DNA of 6,827 nt from Ignavibacteriales bacterium (GCA_020061995.1 JAGUXE010000115.1:1-6827), one strand, 5' to 3'; counted from the stretch's first letter, positions 1 through 6,520 are shown. Notes: generated by a model from the letters alone, not told the origin. Program-made: numbers and translations.

Positions 1-5
1 AATAA

Positions 6-11
6 CCCCTT
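6..11 (-). promoter_or_regulatory. Probable ribosome-binding site for a gene starting left of the window
   Basis: The minus strand reads GAAGGGG followed by TTATT to the window edge. It lies about 20 bases downstream of the predicted transcription start of the promoter at 37-64. No start codon is visible before the edge, so the assignment rests on promoter context only. Confidence 0.35.
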
Positions 12-36
12 CAAAAAATTTAATTCATTGGCTGTT

Positions 37-64
37 ATTATAGCATTTTTTTTCGAAAAGTCAA
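37..64 (-). promoter_or_regulatory. Strong sigma70-like promoter firing leftward out of the window
   Basis: Read on the minus strand there is TTGACT (59-64), a 16-base spacer, then TATAAT (37-42). A TG one base upstream of the -10 hexamer makes it an extended -10. This is nearly the consensus for a housekeeping sigma factor. Transcription would start near position 30 and run off the left edge. An AAGGGG ribosome-binding-like run on the same strand (6-11) suggests that the start codon of an unseen gene lies a few bases beyond position 1. The promoter hexamers are seen directly; the gene they serve is inferred. Confidence 0.6.
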
Positions 65-103
65 TGTTGGATGCATCACATCAATAAAATACATTCTATA
101 TTC

Positions 104-149
104 TTCGGCCGTAGCGGATTTTAATTTTCCCGTAGGGATGCCTTCGGCA
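104..149. repeat. GC-rich mini-hairpin repeat, possible REP-like or mobile-element remnant
   Basis: In an AT-rich setting this stretch contains three small hairpins: CCG-tag-CGG (109-117), CCC-gta-GGG (129-137) and TGCC-ttc-GGCA (139-149). The motif CCGTAG followed by G/C-rich bases and GAT occurs twice (109-119 and 130-139). CTTCGGC also occurs twice (103-109 and 142-148). The two copies are separated by TTTTAATTTT, and a similar AT run follows at about 161-168. This organisation resembles dispersed intergenic REP-type repeats. Dispersal cannot be shown from one window, so the class is a guess. Confidence 0.35.
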
Positions 150-174
150 CTAATATTCAATTTTTAATTTTCAA

Positions 175-379
175 GTGCCTCTCAGTTGGAATGAAATAAA
201 AGACAGAGCTTTAAACTTCTCTAAAGAATGGTCTGAAACTTCGCGTTAAGAAGAAGACGCCAACCTTTCTTGTAGAATTTTTTAATGTTTTTGGCATTAG
301 CAGTAAACGGATAACAACTTTCGAACTTAGAGTAAAAAAACTCGATACAACCGATAGATATGATGGGAAATATTTATAA
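175..379 (+). pseudogene. Decayed N-terminal fragment of an MmeI-like (type IIL) DNA methyltransferase/restriction protein
   Basis: From a GTG at 175 the reading gives VPLSWNEIKDRAL, then NFSKEWSETSR, ending at an in-frame TAA (247-249). Just past the stop the same frame reads EEDA. From 266 a second frame gives FLVEFFNVFGISSK, then RITTFELRVKKLD, ending at TAA 377-379. Joined together these match, from memory, the conserved N-terminus of MmeI-like class I SAM-dependent DNA methyltransferases, which typically begin MPLSWNEIK...FSKEW and continue with an FFNVFGI block followed by R-x-x-TFE...VKK. The damage is one nonsense codon plus a frame change near 262-265, best explained by loss of two bases. 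The GTG may be a mutated ATG. The rest of the gene, including the catalytic NPPY region expected several hundred residues later, is absent: the terminator of the opposite gene begins at 383. Such enzymes normally methylate and cut DNA; this relic cannot. The pattern is strong, but the family match was not checked by search. Confidence 0.62.
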
Positions 380-382
380 AAC

Positions 383-413
383 AAAAAAAATCCCCCTCAT
401 ATTCTGAGGGGGA
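383..413 (-). terminator. Intrinsic terminator of the DUF6600-type gene
   Basis: An 8-bp perfect stem, CCCCCTCA (392-399) with TGAGGGGG (405-412), closes a 5-base loop, and an extra T-A pair (391/413) extends the stem. On the minus strand the stem is followed directly by eight T residues (383-390). It lies about 40 bases after the stop codon of the leftward gene. This is the clearest terminator in the window. Confidence 0.9.
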
Positions 414-451
414 AAATTCATTAATTCTGTATTTTATTTTAATTATTTAAG

Positions 452-1867
452 CTATCTTCTTCTTGCTGTTGTTTCGCCGCTACTTCTTTCTCTTGTTGAA
501 CTTCTTTCAGTCGTTGAAGTTCTAGATTCCGGTTTCGACTCACGTGAAGTTCGACCAACATTTGAATCAGTCTTTCTAACATCTGTCTCCCTTTCGATGT
601 TTCGAGTTTCAGTTTGTCTTTCAGTTACTACCCTAGTAGGAGCAGGTTCGCTTCTTTTCACTTCAATTTTTCTTTCAGTTTCTCTGTTTCTGCTTACAGA
701 TTCTTGATTTACTACCGGTTTTCTTTCTTCACGAACAGGGACAACTTGTTTGGGTTCCTCACGTACCGGCGTTATTCTTCTTTCTTCTGATTGAACTTGT
801 TTTTGAACTTCTCGCTTTACTTCTACCTTAACTTCACGAGCTGGTTCTGTAACATTTTGCTTAACTGTTTCACGAGTTTGAATTGTCGGGTTACTAGTTC
901 TTTCTTCAGTGCGTACTGTTTTTCGATCTACAGATTTTGTCTCAGAAACATTTTCCTTTTGAACAGCAGTTCTTGGAACAATCACCATTTTTCGATTTTC
1001 TACTGTTTCTTCATTAACTTTTCGGGATGACTCTTCCCTCTTACCAATTTCAATATTGGCTATATCTAGATTAGTTTTTCTATTTGAACTTTCAATTTTC
1101 ATATCTCTTGATTCAGTTCGCTTGATATCTGAAGGTTGTCTAACTTCAATTCGATCATTATTCCTTACAATAGGTTCTCTATCATTTCCAACTAACCCTG
1201 AGCGAACAATTTCAGTTTCACGAATTTTTGTATTCGAAGCTCTCTCAACAATTCTTGGATCAATACTACGATTCATTATTCTATCTCTCTCATAACCATA
1301 GTCAAGTTGTGACTTTGTTCCCCGGTAAATTCTGTCGCGATATTTTTTTGAAACAAAATGACCATATACATTGGATGAACCAAAATGTTTTATTGCAACG
1401 AATTTCCACCAGCCTACACTTATAACATATGCTTTTGAATATCTTACACCGTAATTCATATTATAAATCGCATAAGGTGGAAGTGGTGCCCAGCCGATAT
1501 AGTCATTATCATATCTCCACTCAACCCATGCAGGTGCCCATTCATAATCTGGAATCCAGATCCATCCGTAGTAATCATCAAAATGCCATCTTCCATAATG
1601 ATATACTATATGTCCGTAAACTTCAAAGCTGTCCCAGTACCAACCATGATTGCTCCATATCCATTTACCATGAGCATATGGAGACCATCTACCAAATGAA
1701 TCATACGGACGCCACACTACCAGACCATCATTCATCTCGATCCATTTACCGTGTGATGAAAGATTTGAATAAAAATAATCTGAAACCCCTCTCCTTTTAG
1801 CAGTACTAAAATCTGTTGCGAATATTAGCACTAGAAGGGTTGACAATATGAACATCTTTGCTTTCAT
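452..1867 (-). CDS. Exported DUF6600-type Trp/Tyr-rich protein with long charged C-terminal tail
   Basis: The protein has 471 residues from the ATG at 1865-1867. This start is chosen over one 11 codons upstream because GAGGT lies 5 bases before it and it begins directly with a signal peptide (MKAK, hydrophobic stretch 6-18, probable cleavage after STA at 21-23). Residues about 40-140 hold repeated aromatic strands of the HGKWI..., YGRWHFDDYYGWIW, WAPAWVEWR and GWAPLPP type. These match the DUF6600 family of exported proteins, whose function is unknown. From about residue 200 to the end the chain is low-complexity and very rich in Arg, Glu, Lys, Thr, Val and Ser, with loose repeats such as PVREE and PVREERKPVV, ending in TARRR. 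No cysteine is present. The tail is probably disordered or extended; a role in binding the envelope, polysaccharide or nucleic acid would be speculation. The gene stands alone, with its own terminator at 383-413 and a divergent neighbour at 2083. Domain assignment is confident; function is unknown. Confidence 0.85.
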   Translation of the reverse strand: MKAKMFILSTLLVLIFATDFSTAKRRGVSDYFYSNLSSHGKWIEMNDGLVVWRPYDSFGRWSPYAHGKWIWSNHGWYWDSFEVYGHIVYHYGRWHFDDYYGWIWIPDYEWAPAWVEWRYDNDYIGWAPLPPYAIYNMNYGVRYSKAYVISVGWWKFVAIKHFGSSNVYGHFVSKKYRDRIYRGTKSQLDYGYERDRIMNRSIDPRIVERASNTKIRETEIVRSGLVGNDREPIVRNNDRIEVRQPSDIKRTESRDMKIESSNRKTNLDIANIEIGKREESSRKVNEETVENRKMVIVPRTAVQKENVSETKSVDRKTVRTEERTSNPTIQTRETVKQNVTEPAREVKVEVKREVQKQVQSEERRITPVREEPKQVVPVREERKPVVNQESVSRNRETERKIEVKRSEPAPTRVVTERQTETRNIERETDVRKTDSNVGRTSRESKPESRTSTTERSSTRERSSGETTARRR

Positions 1868-1872
1868 GATAT

Positions 1873-1877
1873 ACCTC
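1873..1877 (-). promoter_or_regulatory. Shine-Dalgarno GAGGT deciding the start of the DUF6600-type gene
   Basis: GAGGT on the minus strand sits 5 bases upstream of the ATG at 1865-1867. The more distal in-frame ATG at 1900 has no comparable site and would put non-signal residues in front of the signal peptide. Confidence 0.7.
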
Positions 1878-1930
1878 GTTGTTTGATAAAGATGAGTCAA
1901 TCTTTATGCCAATTAAACACGCTATTTTTA

Positions 1931-1976
1931 TTTGAGTTTCAAACACTTGAATTCGAATTTGTTCAATTTATTGAAC
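1931..1976. promoter_or_regulatory. Palindrome cluster in the divergent intergenic region, possible operator
   Basis: The 215-bp gap between the divergent genes (1868-2082) holds GTTCAA-ttta-TTGAAC (1961-1976), TTTGA-gtt-TCAAA (1931-1943) and overlapping AATTCGAATT (about 1950-1959). The repeated TTGAA/TTCAA theme could be a binding site for a dimeric regulator. It could also be chance in AT-rich DNA. The stems are too short and lack T-runs, so they are not terminators. I see no clean -35/-10 pair for either flanking gene. Confidence 0.3.
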
Positions 1977-2082
1977 AGATTACATAATGAATAGTACAAA
2001 TGACTAAACTTACTTTGCTAAAAATAAAGTTTTTGAATAGTTTAGACATATAAATTTTAAAATCAACCCGGAAGTGTTAAAA

Positions 2083-2820
2083 ATGTTCAAGAAATTTCTA
2101 TCTAATACGTTAAATATTATGCTTTGCTTAATAACAATACTTCTTGTATCGGGATGCAGAGAGGACAAAGTTGAAAATGAATTGTCGTCTTATGAGTATT
2201 ACTTGGATAGTCTTAATTTTGATATTGTTCATTCAATTCCGGCAGCGGTCAAATATTATCAAGTTAGAATCAGAACTCTTCCGATTGAGAAGAGAGATTC
2301 TGCTTTTTTTGTTTTCAATCAGTTTTATTATAAAGTGAAGTTTAAATTGAATGATAGTTTAATGTATGATCTTGATCTCCTAAATAAATTGTCAGATAAA
2401 GCCTTCAACAAAGATTCGATAGCTACAGGATTCAAAAAAATAATTAAAGAAAACGGTTTTAAACTTTTTCAATCAGAAGGGTATTTTTATGTAGAAGAAT
2501 CTCCCGATTTTTTATACTCAAGGTTCGGAAAATATGTCTCGCCATCTATCTCTGAATATCTCAAATTTAGAAGAAACGAGCTTAAAGAAGGTTTCGCAGA
2601 AGATGCAGTCCTAATGATTCCAATGCTTAAAGTAGCTCAGAGAATTATTAACTGGGAGAAGTATTTAATTAAATTTCCAAATTCCTTTTATGCTGAACAG
2701 GTAAATTCCTATTTAGGAATGTATGTAAATGCATTACTGGGAGGATTAGATAACTCCCCTATCTTTGATGAAAACAAAAAACTCATTCCTGAAATAAAAA
2801 AACTTACGAATATTTTATAG
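2083..2820 (+). CDS. Predicted lipoprotein of unknown function, C-terminus apparently frameshifted
   Basis: The chain as read has 245 residues from the ATG at 2083, which is preceded at 8 bases by GGAAG. A GTG at 2074 is an alternative start but overlaps that site. Residues 1-25 are a lipoprotein signal: basic MFKK, a hydrophobic core, and the lipobox LVSGC with Cys25 as the lipidated residue. The mature part is mostly predicted alpha-helix. Around residues 185-225 the INWEKYLIKFPNSFYAEQ stretch looks like the TPR-like solenoid repeats common in periplasmic lipoproteins. I do not recognise the family. The reading frame ends abruptly with LTNIL right after an A7 run (2796-2802). The -1 frame continues with plausible protein for 49 codons to a stop at 2949-2951, just 7 bases before the next gene. 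The natural product is therefore probably 289 residues. The gene leads a rightward cluster with an RlpA-like lipoprotein, which suggests a cell-envelope role. Confidence 0.75.
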   Translation: MFKKFLSNTLNIMLCLITILLVSGCREDKVENELSSYEYYLDSLNFDIVHSIPAAVKYYQVRIRTLPIEKRDSAFFVFNQFYYKVKFKLNDSLMYDLDLLNKLSDKAFNKDSIATGFKKIIKENGFKLFQSEGYFYVEESPDFLYSRFGKYVSPSISEYLKFRRNELKEGFAEDAVLMIPMLKVAQRIINWEKYLIKFPNSFYAEQVNSYLGMYVNALLGGLDNSPIFDENKKLIPEIKKLTNIL

Positions 2821-2951
2821 AAAAGAGTGATTCGACAAAGAGCTTTTTAACCATTTCCAATTTATATCGTAAATTAGAGCAGAATGGGTTTACCCAAAGT
2901 GATGAAATTCTTGATGTGATGAAAAATCGAAACTATATTAACGAAGAGTAA
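2796..2951 (+). other. A7 slip site and -1-frame continuation of the lipoprotein gene
   Basis: In the upstream frame the codons run ATA AAA AAA CTT, which contains a canonical A_AAA_AAA heptamer. Reading -1 from there gives IKK-TYEYFIEKSDSTKSF, then LTISNLYRKLEQNGF and TQSDEILDVMKNRNYINEE, with the stop TAA at 2949-2951. Codon choice and the helical, charged character match the upstream part. The KK-x-YEYFIEK...S...NLYRKLEQNGF...SDEI arrangement is the expected next helical pair of a TPR-like solenoid. Without the frame change, 138 bases would be unused between two otherwise tightly packed genes. The options are a real one-base A loss (or assembly error), or productive slippage. I see no strong downstream hairpin or upstream Shine-Dalgarno stimulator, so an indel is somewhat more likely. 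Confidence 0.7.
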
Positions 2952-2958
2952 ATTTTAA

Positions 2959-3438
2959 ATGATGAGACTATTCTATAAAATGAAAAAGTTACTAGCTTTA
3001 GTTTTTTTTGTTGTATCCATATTACTGGTAATATCAGGATGTAGCCCCGCCCTTAGATATCATGAAGAAATTTATTCATCAACGCCATCTAATTATGATT
3101 CGCTCCTCTTCAATTATTTAAAGTTTTCGAATTCTTTAAAAAGTGAAAGTGGAATAGCTTCATATTATGCAAAAAAATTCAATGGGCGGAAAACATCAAA
3201 TGGAGAAATATTTAACAATAATGACTTAACTGCCGCACACCGGGATTTTCCATTTAATACGATTGTGAGGGTTACACACAAAAGTAGTAATAAATTGGTG
3301 ATCGTTAGGATAAATGATCGCCTTCATAAAAATAATAACAGAATTATTGATTTGACTCAAAGAGCAGCCAAAACGATTGGAATTATTAACGATGGGGTTG
3401 CAGAAGTAATAATTGACGTATTACAATGGGGCTCGTAA
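2959..3438 (+). CDS. rlpA: RlpA-like double-psi beta-barrel lipoprotein
   Basis: The protein has 159 residues from the ATG at 2959; starts at 2962 or 2980 would give the same mature protein. The signal peptide ends in the lipobox VISGC with Cys28. Residues 64-155 form one RlpA-type double-psi beta-barrel: GIASYYAKKFNGRKTSNGE, LTAAHRDFPFNT, VRINDR, then RIIDLTQRAAKTIG. His94 (AAHR) and Asp120 (INDR) are at the positions of the residues needed for peptidoglycan cleavage in studied RlpA lytic transglycosylases. Two family positions are unusual: the Gly of PFG is Asn100, and the NDRGP-type segment is NDRLHK. No SPOR domain follows, so localisation to denuded septal glycan is not expected. The gene starts 7 bases after the stop of the -1-frame continuation upstream, which suggests translational coupling. 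The role is probably envelope peptidoglycan remodelling, inferred from the family. Confidence 0.88.
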   Translation: MMRLFYKMKKLLALVFFVVSILLVISGCSPALRYHEEIYSSTPSNYDSLLFNYLKFSNSLKSESGIASYYAKKFNGRKTSNGEIFNNNDLTAAHRDFPFNTIVRVTHKSSNKLVIVRINDRLHKNNNRIIDLTQRAAKTIGIINDGVAEVIIDVLQWGS

Positions 3439-3629
3439 ATTCTACTTTTTTGCTTAATAAGGATTTGTACACTAATGACGAAGTAAATATTGAAACCTTA
3501 CTTTTATACATAAAAGATGACCCGTCATTAGATCAAAGTGTTCCGATATTTTTGAATTCTTTAGTCCTTTTAACCATTGAAGGTAAATTAATTAAATATT
3601 TTGGGGATAATAATGTCAGAAAAATCTAG
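3426..3629 (+). CDS. Small overlapping ORF, possible winged-helix protein
   Basis: This 67-residue ORF begins inside the last codons of the RlpA-like gene (13-bp overlap) and ends 17 bases inside the hydrolase gene. It fills what would otherwise be a 174-base gap in a compact cluster. Codon use resembles its neighbours. The sequence suggests helices (NIETLLLYIKDD; FLNSLVLLTIEGKLIKYF) followed by a turn and a short strand (KYFGDNNVRKI). This is reminiscent of a winged-helix such as the small C-terminal domain of DprA, but I cannot assign a family. There is no clear ribosome-binding site before the ATG, so it may depend on translation of the gene before it. It could also be non-coding, or a remnant of a longer gene. 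Confidence 0.45.
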   Translation: MGLVNSTFLLNKDLYTNDEVNIETLLLYIKDDPSLDQSVPIFLNSLVLLTIEGKLIKYFGDNNVRKI

Positions 3630-4512
3630 AGAAGGATTCATAACTGTTGAAGGCGGGAAAATTTGGTATAAAATAGTTGGATTCAAAAAAAGTGCAACTC
3701 CATTACTTGTCATTCATGGAGGACCGGGAGCTACTCACGACTACCTGGAATCTCTTTCTGAACTGGCTGACGAGCGTCCGGTAATATTCTATGACCAATT
3801 GGGAAGCGGTAATTCTGATATTCCACTTGATGATTCCTTATGGAGGATTGAAAGGTTTGTTAATGAACTTGATACTCTAATAAAAGAATTAGAATTAACT
3901 AAAGTTCATTTACTCGGTCAATCTTGGGGAACAATGCTTGCCGTTGATTATATGCTTTCAAAAAGCAATAGTGAAGTTATTAGCCTTATTTTATCAGCAC
4001 CATGCTTAAGTACAAAGTTATGGATTGCAGACCAAAAAAAATATCTTTCCGAACTTGAGATTGAGGTTCAACACATAATCTCAGAAGCAGAGAGTATAGG
4101 TAACTATTCTTCTTCTGAATACCAAAATGCTATGATGCTCTATTATCGTAAGCACATGTGTAATATGCAGGAATGGCCGGAACCTCTTCAACGAACTTTT
4201 GCAAAATTGGGACAAGCAGTTTATAATTATATGTGGGGCGCAAGTGAATTTACGGTTACAGGTACACTTAAAAACTATGACAGAATAGAAAAACTTAAAG
4301 AAATAAAAATCCCGGTTCTTTTTACTGCCGGGAGATTTGATGAAGCCTCACCCGACTCTACTCTTATTTACAAAAATAATTTGCCCGGCTCAGAAATTTA
4401 CATTTTTGAAGATGCAACTCACAGTCATCATTTAGAGAAAAAGGATGAGTACAATTCAGTTATAAAAAGTTTCTTAAAAAAAATGAACTTAGGAAAAACT
4501 AAGTTTAGTTGA
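3613..4512 (+). CDS. pip: Proline iminopeptidase-like alpha/beta hydrolase (peptidase family S33)
   Basis: The protein has 299 residues from the ATG at 3613. GGGGA at 3603-3607 provides the ribosome-binding site and favours this start over the TTG at 3601. The fold markers of S33 peptidases are all present: the oxyanion-loop HGGPG (35-39), YDQLGSGNS (60-68), the nucleophile elbow GQSWG with Ser104, Asp243 in GRFDE, and His270 in DATHSHH. Their spacing is almost identical to the Ser105/Asp244/His271 triad of archaeal tricorn-interacting factor F1. The cap domain carries the typical MWGASEF, and Glu212 and Glu244 match the residues that hold a substrate's free amino terminus in F1. It should therefore release N-terminal proline or other residues from short peptides in the cytoplasm; there is no signal peptide. 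It is the last gene of the rightward cluster and overlaps the transketolase gene tail to tail. Exact substrate preference is unknown. Confidence 0.9.
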   Translation: MSEKSREGFITVEGGKIWYKIVGFKKSATPLLVIHGGPGATHDYLESLSELADERPVIFYDQLGSGNSDIPLDDSLWRIERFVNELDTLIKELELTKVHLLGQSWGTMLAVDYMLSKSNSEVISLILSAPCLSTKLWIADQKKYLSELEIEVQHIISEAESIGNYSSSEYQNAMMLYYRKHMCNMQEWPEPLQRTFAKLGQAVYNYMWGASEFTVTGTLKNYDRIEKLKEIKIPVLFTAGRFDEASPDSTLIYKNNLPGSEIYIFEDATHSHHLEKKDEYNSVIKSFLKKMNLGKTKFS

Positions 4513-6520
4513 GCCACTTAATAATTTTTTCAGCGACTTGCTTTCCGGTTAAACCATATTTTTCTGCTAATGTTTGATATGGCCCTGAAGCACCAAATCC
4601 GTTTATCCCGATTGTCAGTAATTTTTGACGGAAAATATCTCCCCAACCCATCATTAATGCGGCTTCAACAACTACAACAGGAACGTCTTTAGGGAATAAT
4701 GAGTTCTTGAAATCTTCACTTTGTCTCTTATATACTTCTACAGAAGGAATCGATATTACTCTAACACAAAACTTATCGCTCAAAATCTTTTTTGCTTCAA
4801 CAGCTACCGGAACCTCAGATCCACTAGCAGAAATAATCAAATCAATCTTTTTATTATCACTATCAGAAACAATATAAGCACCATTTAATACATCTTCAGC
4901 CTTGAAATTATCGGGTCTTTGAAATGAATCAATTTTTTGTCTGGTTAAAACTAATGCGACTGGATTCTTTTTATTCTTAATTACATGACTCCATGCCATT
5001 GCAGTTTCAACACCGTCGGCTGGTCTGAAGACTGTAAGGTTGGGAATTAATCTCAATGCTGATAAATGTTCAACCGGTTGGTGTGTCGGACCATCTTCAC
5101 CAACGAAAATAGAATCATGTGTGAAAACATAAGTTGTAGGAAGATGCATAATTGCGGCAAGCCTTATTGAAGGTCGCATATAATCCGAGAAAACAAAAAA
5201 AGTAGCACCGAAAACTCTGAACCCGCCATACACAGCAATCCCATTCATTATGCCCCCCATCGCATGTTCTCGAATTCCAAAGTGGAAATTCTTTCCTGAG
5301 AAATCTGAATTTGATATAGCACTAAATTTATTCATGAAAGTATTTGTTGAGGGGGCTAAATCAGCAGAACCGCCAACGAAGTTAGGAACTAATTCAGCAA
5401 TCTTCTGGATAACTTTACTTGATAATGATCGAGTTGCATTTGATTCATTTGGAACTGCTTTTAATAATTCTTCTTCTAAATTTTCCGGAAAATAATCCGA
5501 CAAATATTTATCTAATAAGTCCCATTTATCTGAGTGATTAGTCTTCCATTCTTCAAATTTTGATAACCACTCTCGATAATATTTATTCAAATCATCTTTA
5601 CGTTTATTGAAGAATACCTCTACCCTCTCGGGGATGAAAAACTCTTTATCAATCGGGAAACCTAGATTTTCTTTTGTTTTAAATAATTCTTCTTTTCCAA
5701 GCGGTGAACCATGTACTTCAGAAGTATTTACCTTATTCGGGCTTCCAAACCCAATTTGCGACTTAGTAATAATTATTGTGGGTTTTGTTTTCTCATTCTG
5801 AGCTGCTTTAATAGCCTTGCGAATTTCTTCATGATTATAAGCATTAATATCTTCAACAGCCCAACCGTATGATTCAAATCGTTTATGTATATCTTCAGAA
5901 AATGTGAGAGAAGTGTTTCCTTCAATGGTAATATTATTATCATCATAAAAGAAAATAATATTATCAAGCTTAAGATGACCGGCAATAGAAGCGGCTTCGT
6001 GAGAAATGCCTTCCATTAAATCGCCGTCACTAACAATAGCATAAATATAATTATCTCTAATTACATCATGATTGCTCTCTGCAAACCTTGCTTGCATCAT
6101 TTTAGAAGCTATCGCCATTCCTACAGCGTTCGCAAATCCTTGTCCCAATGGACCGGTTGTGGTTTCGATACCTGCAATTGTTCCAAATTCCGGATGCCCT
6201 GCAGTTTTGCTTCCCCATTGACGAAAAGATTTAAGTTCATCGAGTGTTAAATCATAACCGCTTAGATAAAGAAGTGAATAAAGAAGCATCGAACCATGTC
6301 CTGCCGAAAGAACGAATCTGTCCCTACTTATCCAATCAGGTTCATTTGGATTGTGAACAAGAAATTCAGTCCAGAGTATTGTAGCCACATCAGCCATTCC
6401 CATTGGCATTCCAGGGTGACCTGAATTAGCTTTTTGTATAGCTTCGGCAGAAAGTATACGAATAGTATTTGCTGCAAGAGTTGTAATATCTTTATTCGAT
6501 AATGTGGTAATGTTTGACAT
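4505..6520 (-). CDS. tkt: Transketolase
   Basis: The protein has 671 residues, full length for the family. The ATG at 6518-6520 is preceded by TGGAAA at about 5 bases. It moves two-carbon ketol units between sugar phosphates in the non-oxidative pentose phosphate pathway, using thiamine diphosphate and a divalent metal in the cytoplasm. The N-terminal pyrophosphate-binding domain has SGHPG with His35, AGHGS with His75, GHPE with His109, GPLGQG (123-128), and the cofactor motif with Asp165 (SDGDLMEG) and Asn195 (DDNN) 30 residues apart. Next come His270 (EVHGS), Arg364, and a pyrimidine-binding domain with GGSADLAPS and the catalytic Glu418 in FGIREHA. GEDGPTHQPVEHL and the C-terminal GFGASGPYQTLAEKYGLT complete the family pattern. 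All key residues are present, so the enzyme should be active. It lies 108 bp downstream of speA on the same strand; its own promoter is not obvious. Confidence 0.98.
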   Translation of the reverse strand: MSNITTLSNKDITTLAANTIRILSAEAIQKANSGHPGMPMGMADVATILWTEFLVHNPNEPDWISRDRFVLSAGHGSMLLYSLLYLSGYDLTLDELKSFRQWGSKTAGHPEFGTIAGIETTTGPLGQGFANAVGMAIASKMMQARFAESNHDVIRDNYIYAIVSDGDLMEGISHEAASIAGHLKLDNIIFFYDDNNITIEGNTSLTFSEDIHKRFESYGWAVEDINAYNHEEIRKAIKAAQNEKTKPTIIITKSQIGFGSPNKVNTSEVHGSPLGKEELFKTKENLGFPIDKEFFIPERVEVFFNKRKDDLNKYYREWLSKFEEWKTNHSDKWDLLDKYLSDYFPENLEEELLKAVPNESNATRSLSSKVIQKIAELVPNFVGGSADLAPSTNTFMNKFSAISNSDFSGKNFHFGIREHAMGGIMNGIAVYGGFRVFGATFFVFSDYMRPSIRLAAIMHLPTTYVFTHDSIFVGEDGPTHQPVEHLSALRLIPNLTVFRPADGVETAMAWSHVIKNKKNPVALVLTRQKIDSFQRPDNFKAEDVLNGAYIVSDSDNKKIDLIISASGSEVPVAVEAKKILSDKFCVRVISIPSVEVYKRQSEDFKNSLFPKDVPVVVVEAALMMGWGDIFRQKLLTIGINGFGASGPYQTLAEKYGLTGKQVAEKIIKWLN

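Noticed and set aside
43..99. Short minus-strand peptide (MYFIDVMHPTL...) overlapping the leftward promoter
   Set aside because: It is under 20 codons, has no ribosome-binding site and sits on the promoter itself.
791..1800. Several plus-strand open frames opposite the DUF6600-type gene
   Set aside because: They are shadows of a compositionally biased coding region. They lack ribosome-binding sites, read as Phe/Ser/Leu-rich nonsense and match no family.
1896..1912. Sigma54-like element TTGGCA-N6-TTGAC upstream of the DUF6600-type gene
   Set aside because: The -24 GG is good and the spacing is right, but the essential GC at -12 is GA here, so it does not meet the consensus.
2144..2338. 64-codon plus-strand open frame inside the lipoprotein gene
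   Set aside because: It overlaps the signal-peptide-bearing frame, lacks a ribosome-binding site and is a frame shadow.
5250..6250. Open frames on either strand inside transketolase
   Set aside because: They lie fully within a complete, well-conserved transketolase gene in other frames and show no independent coding signal.
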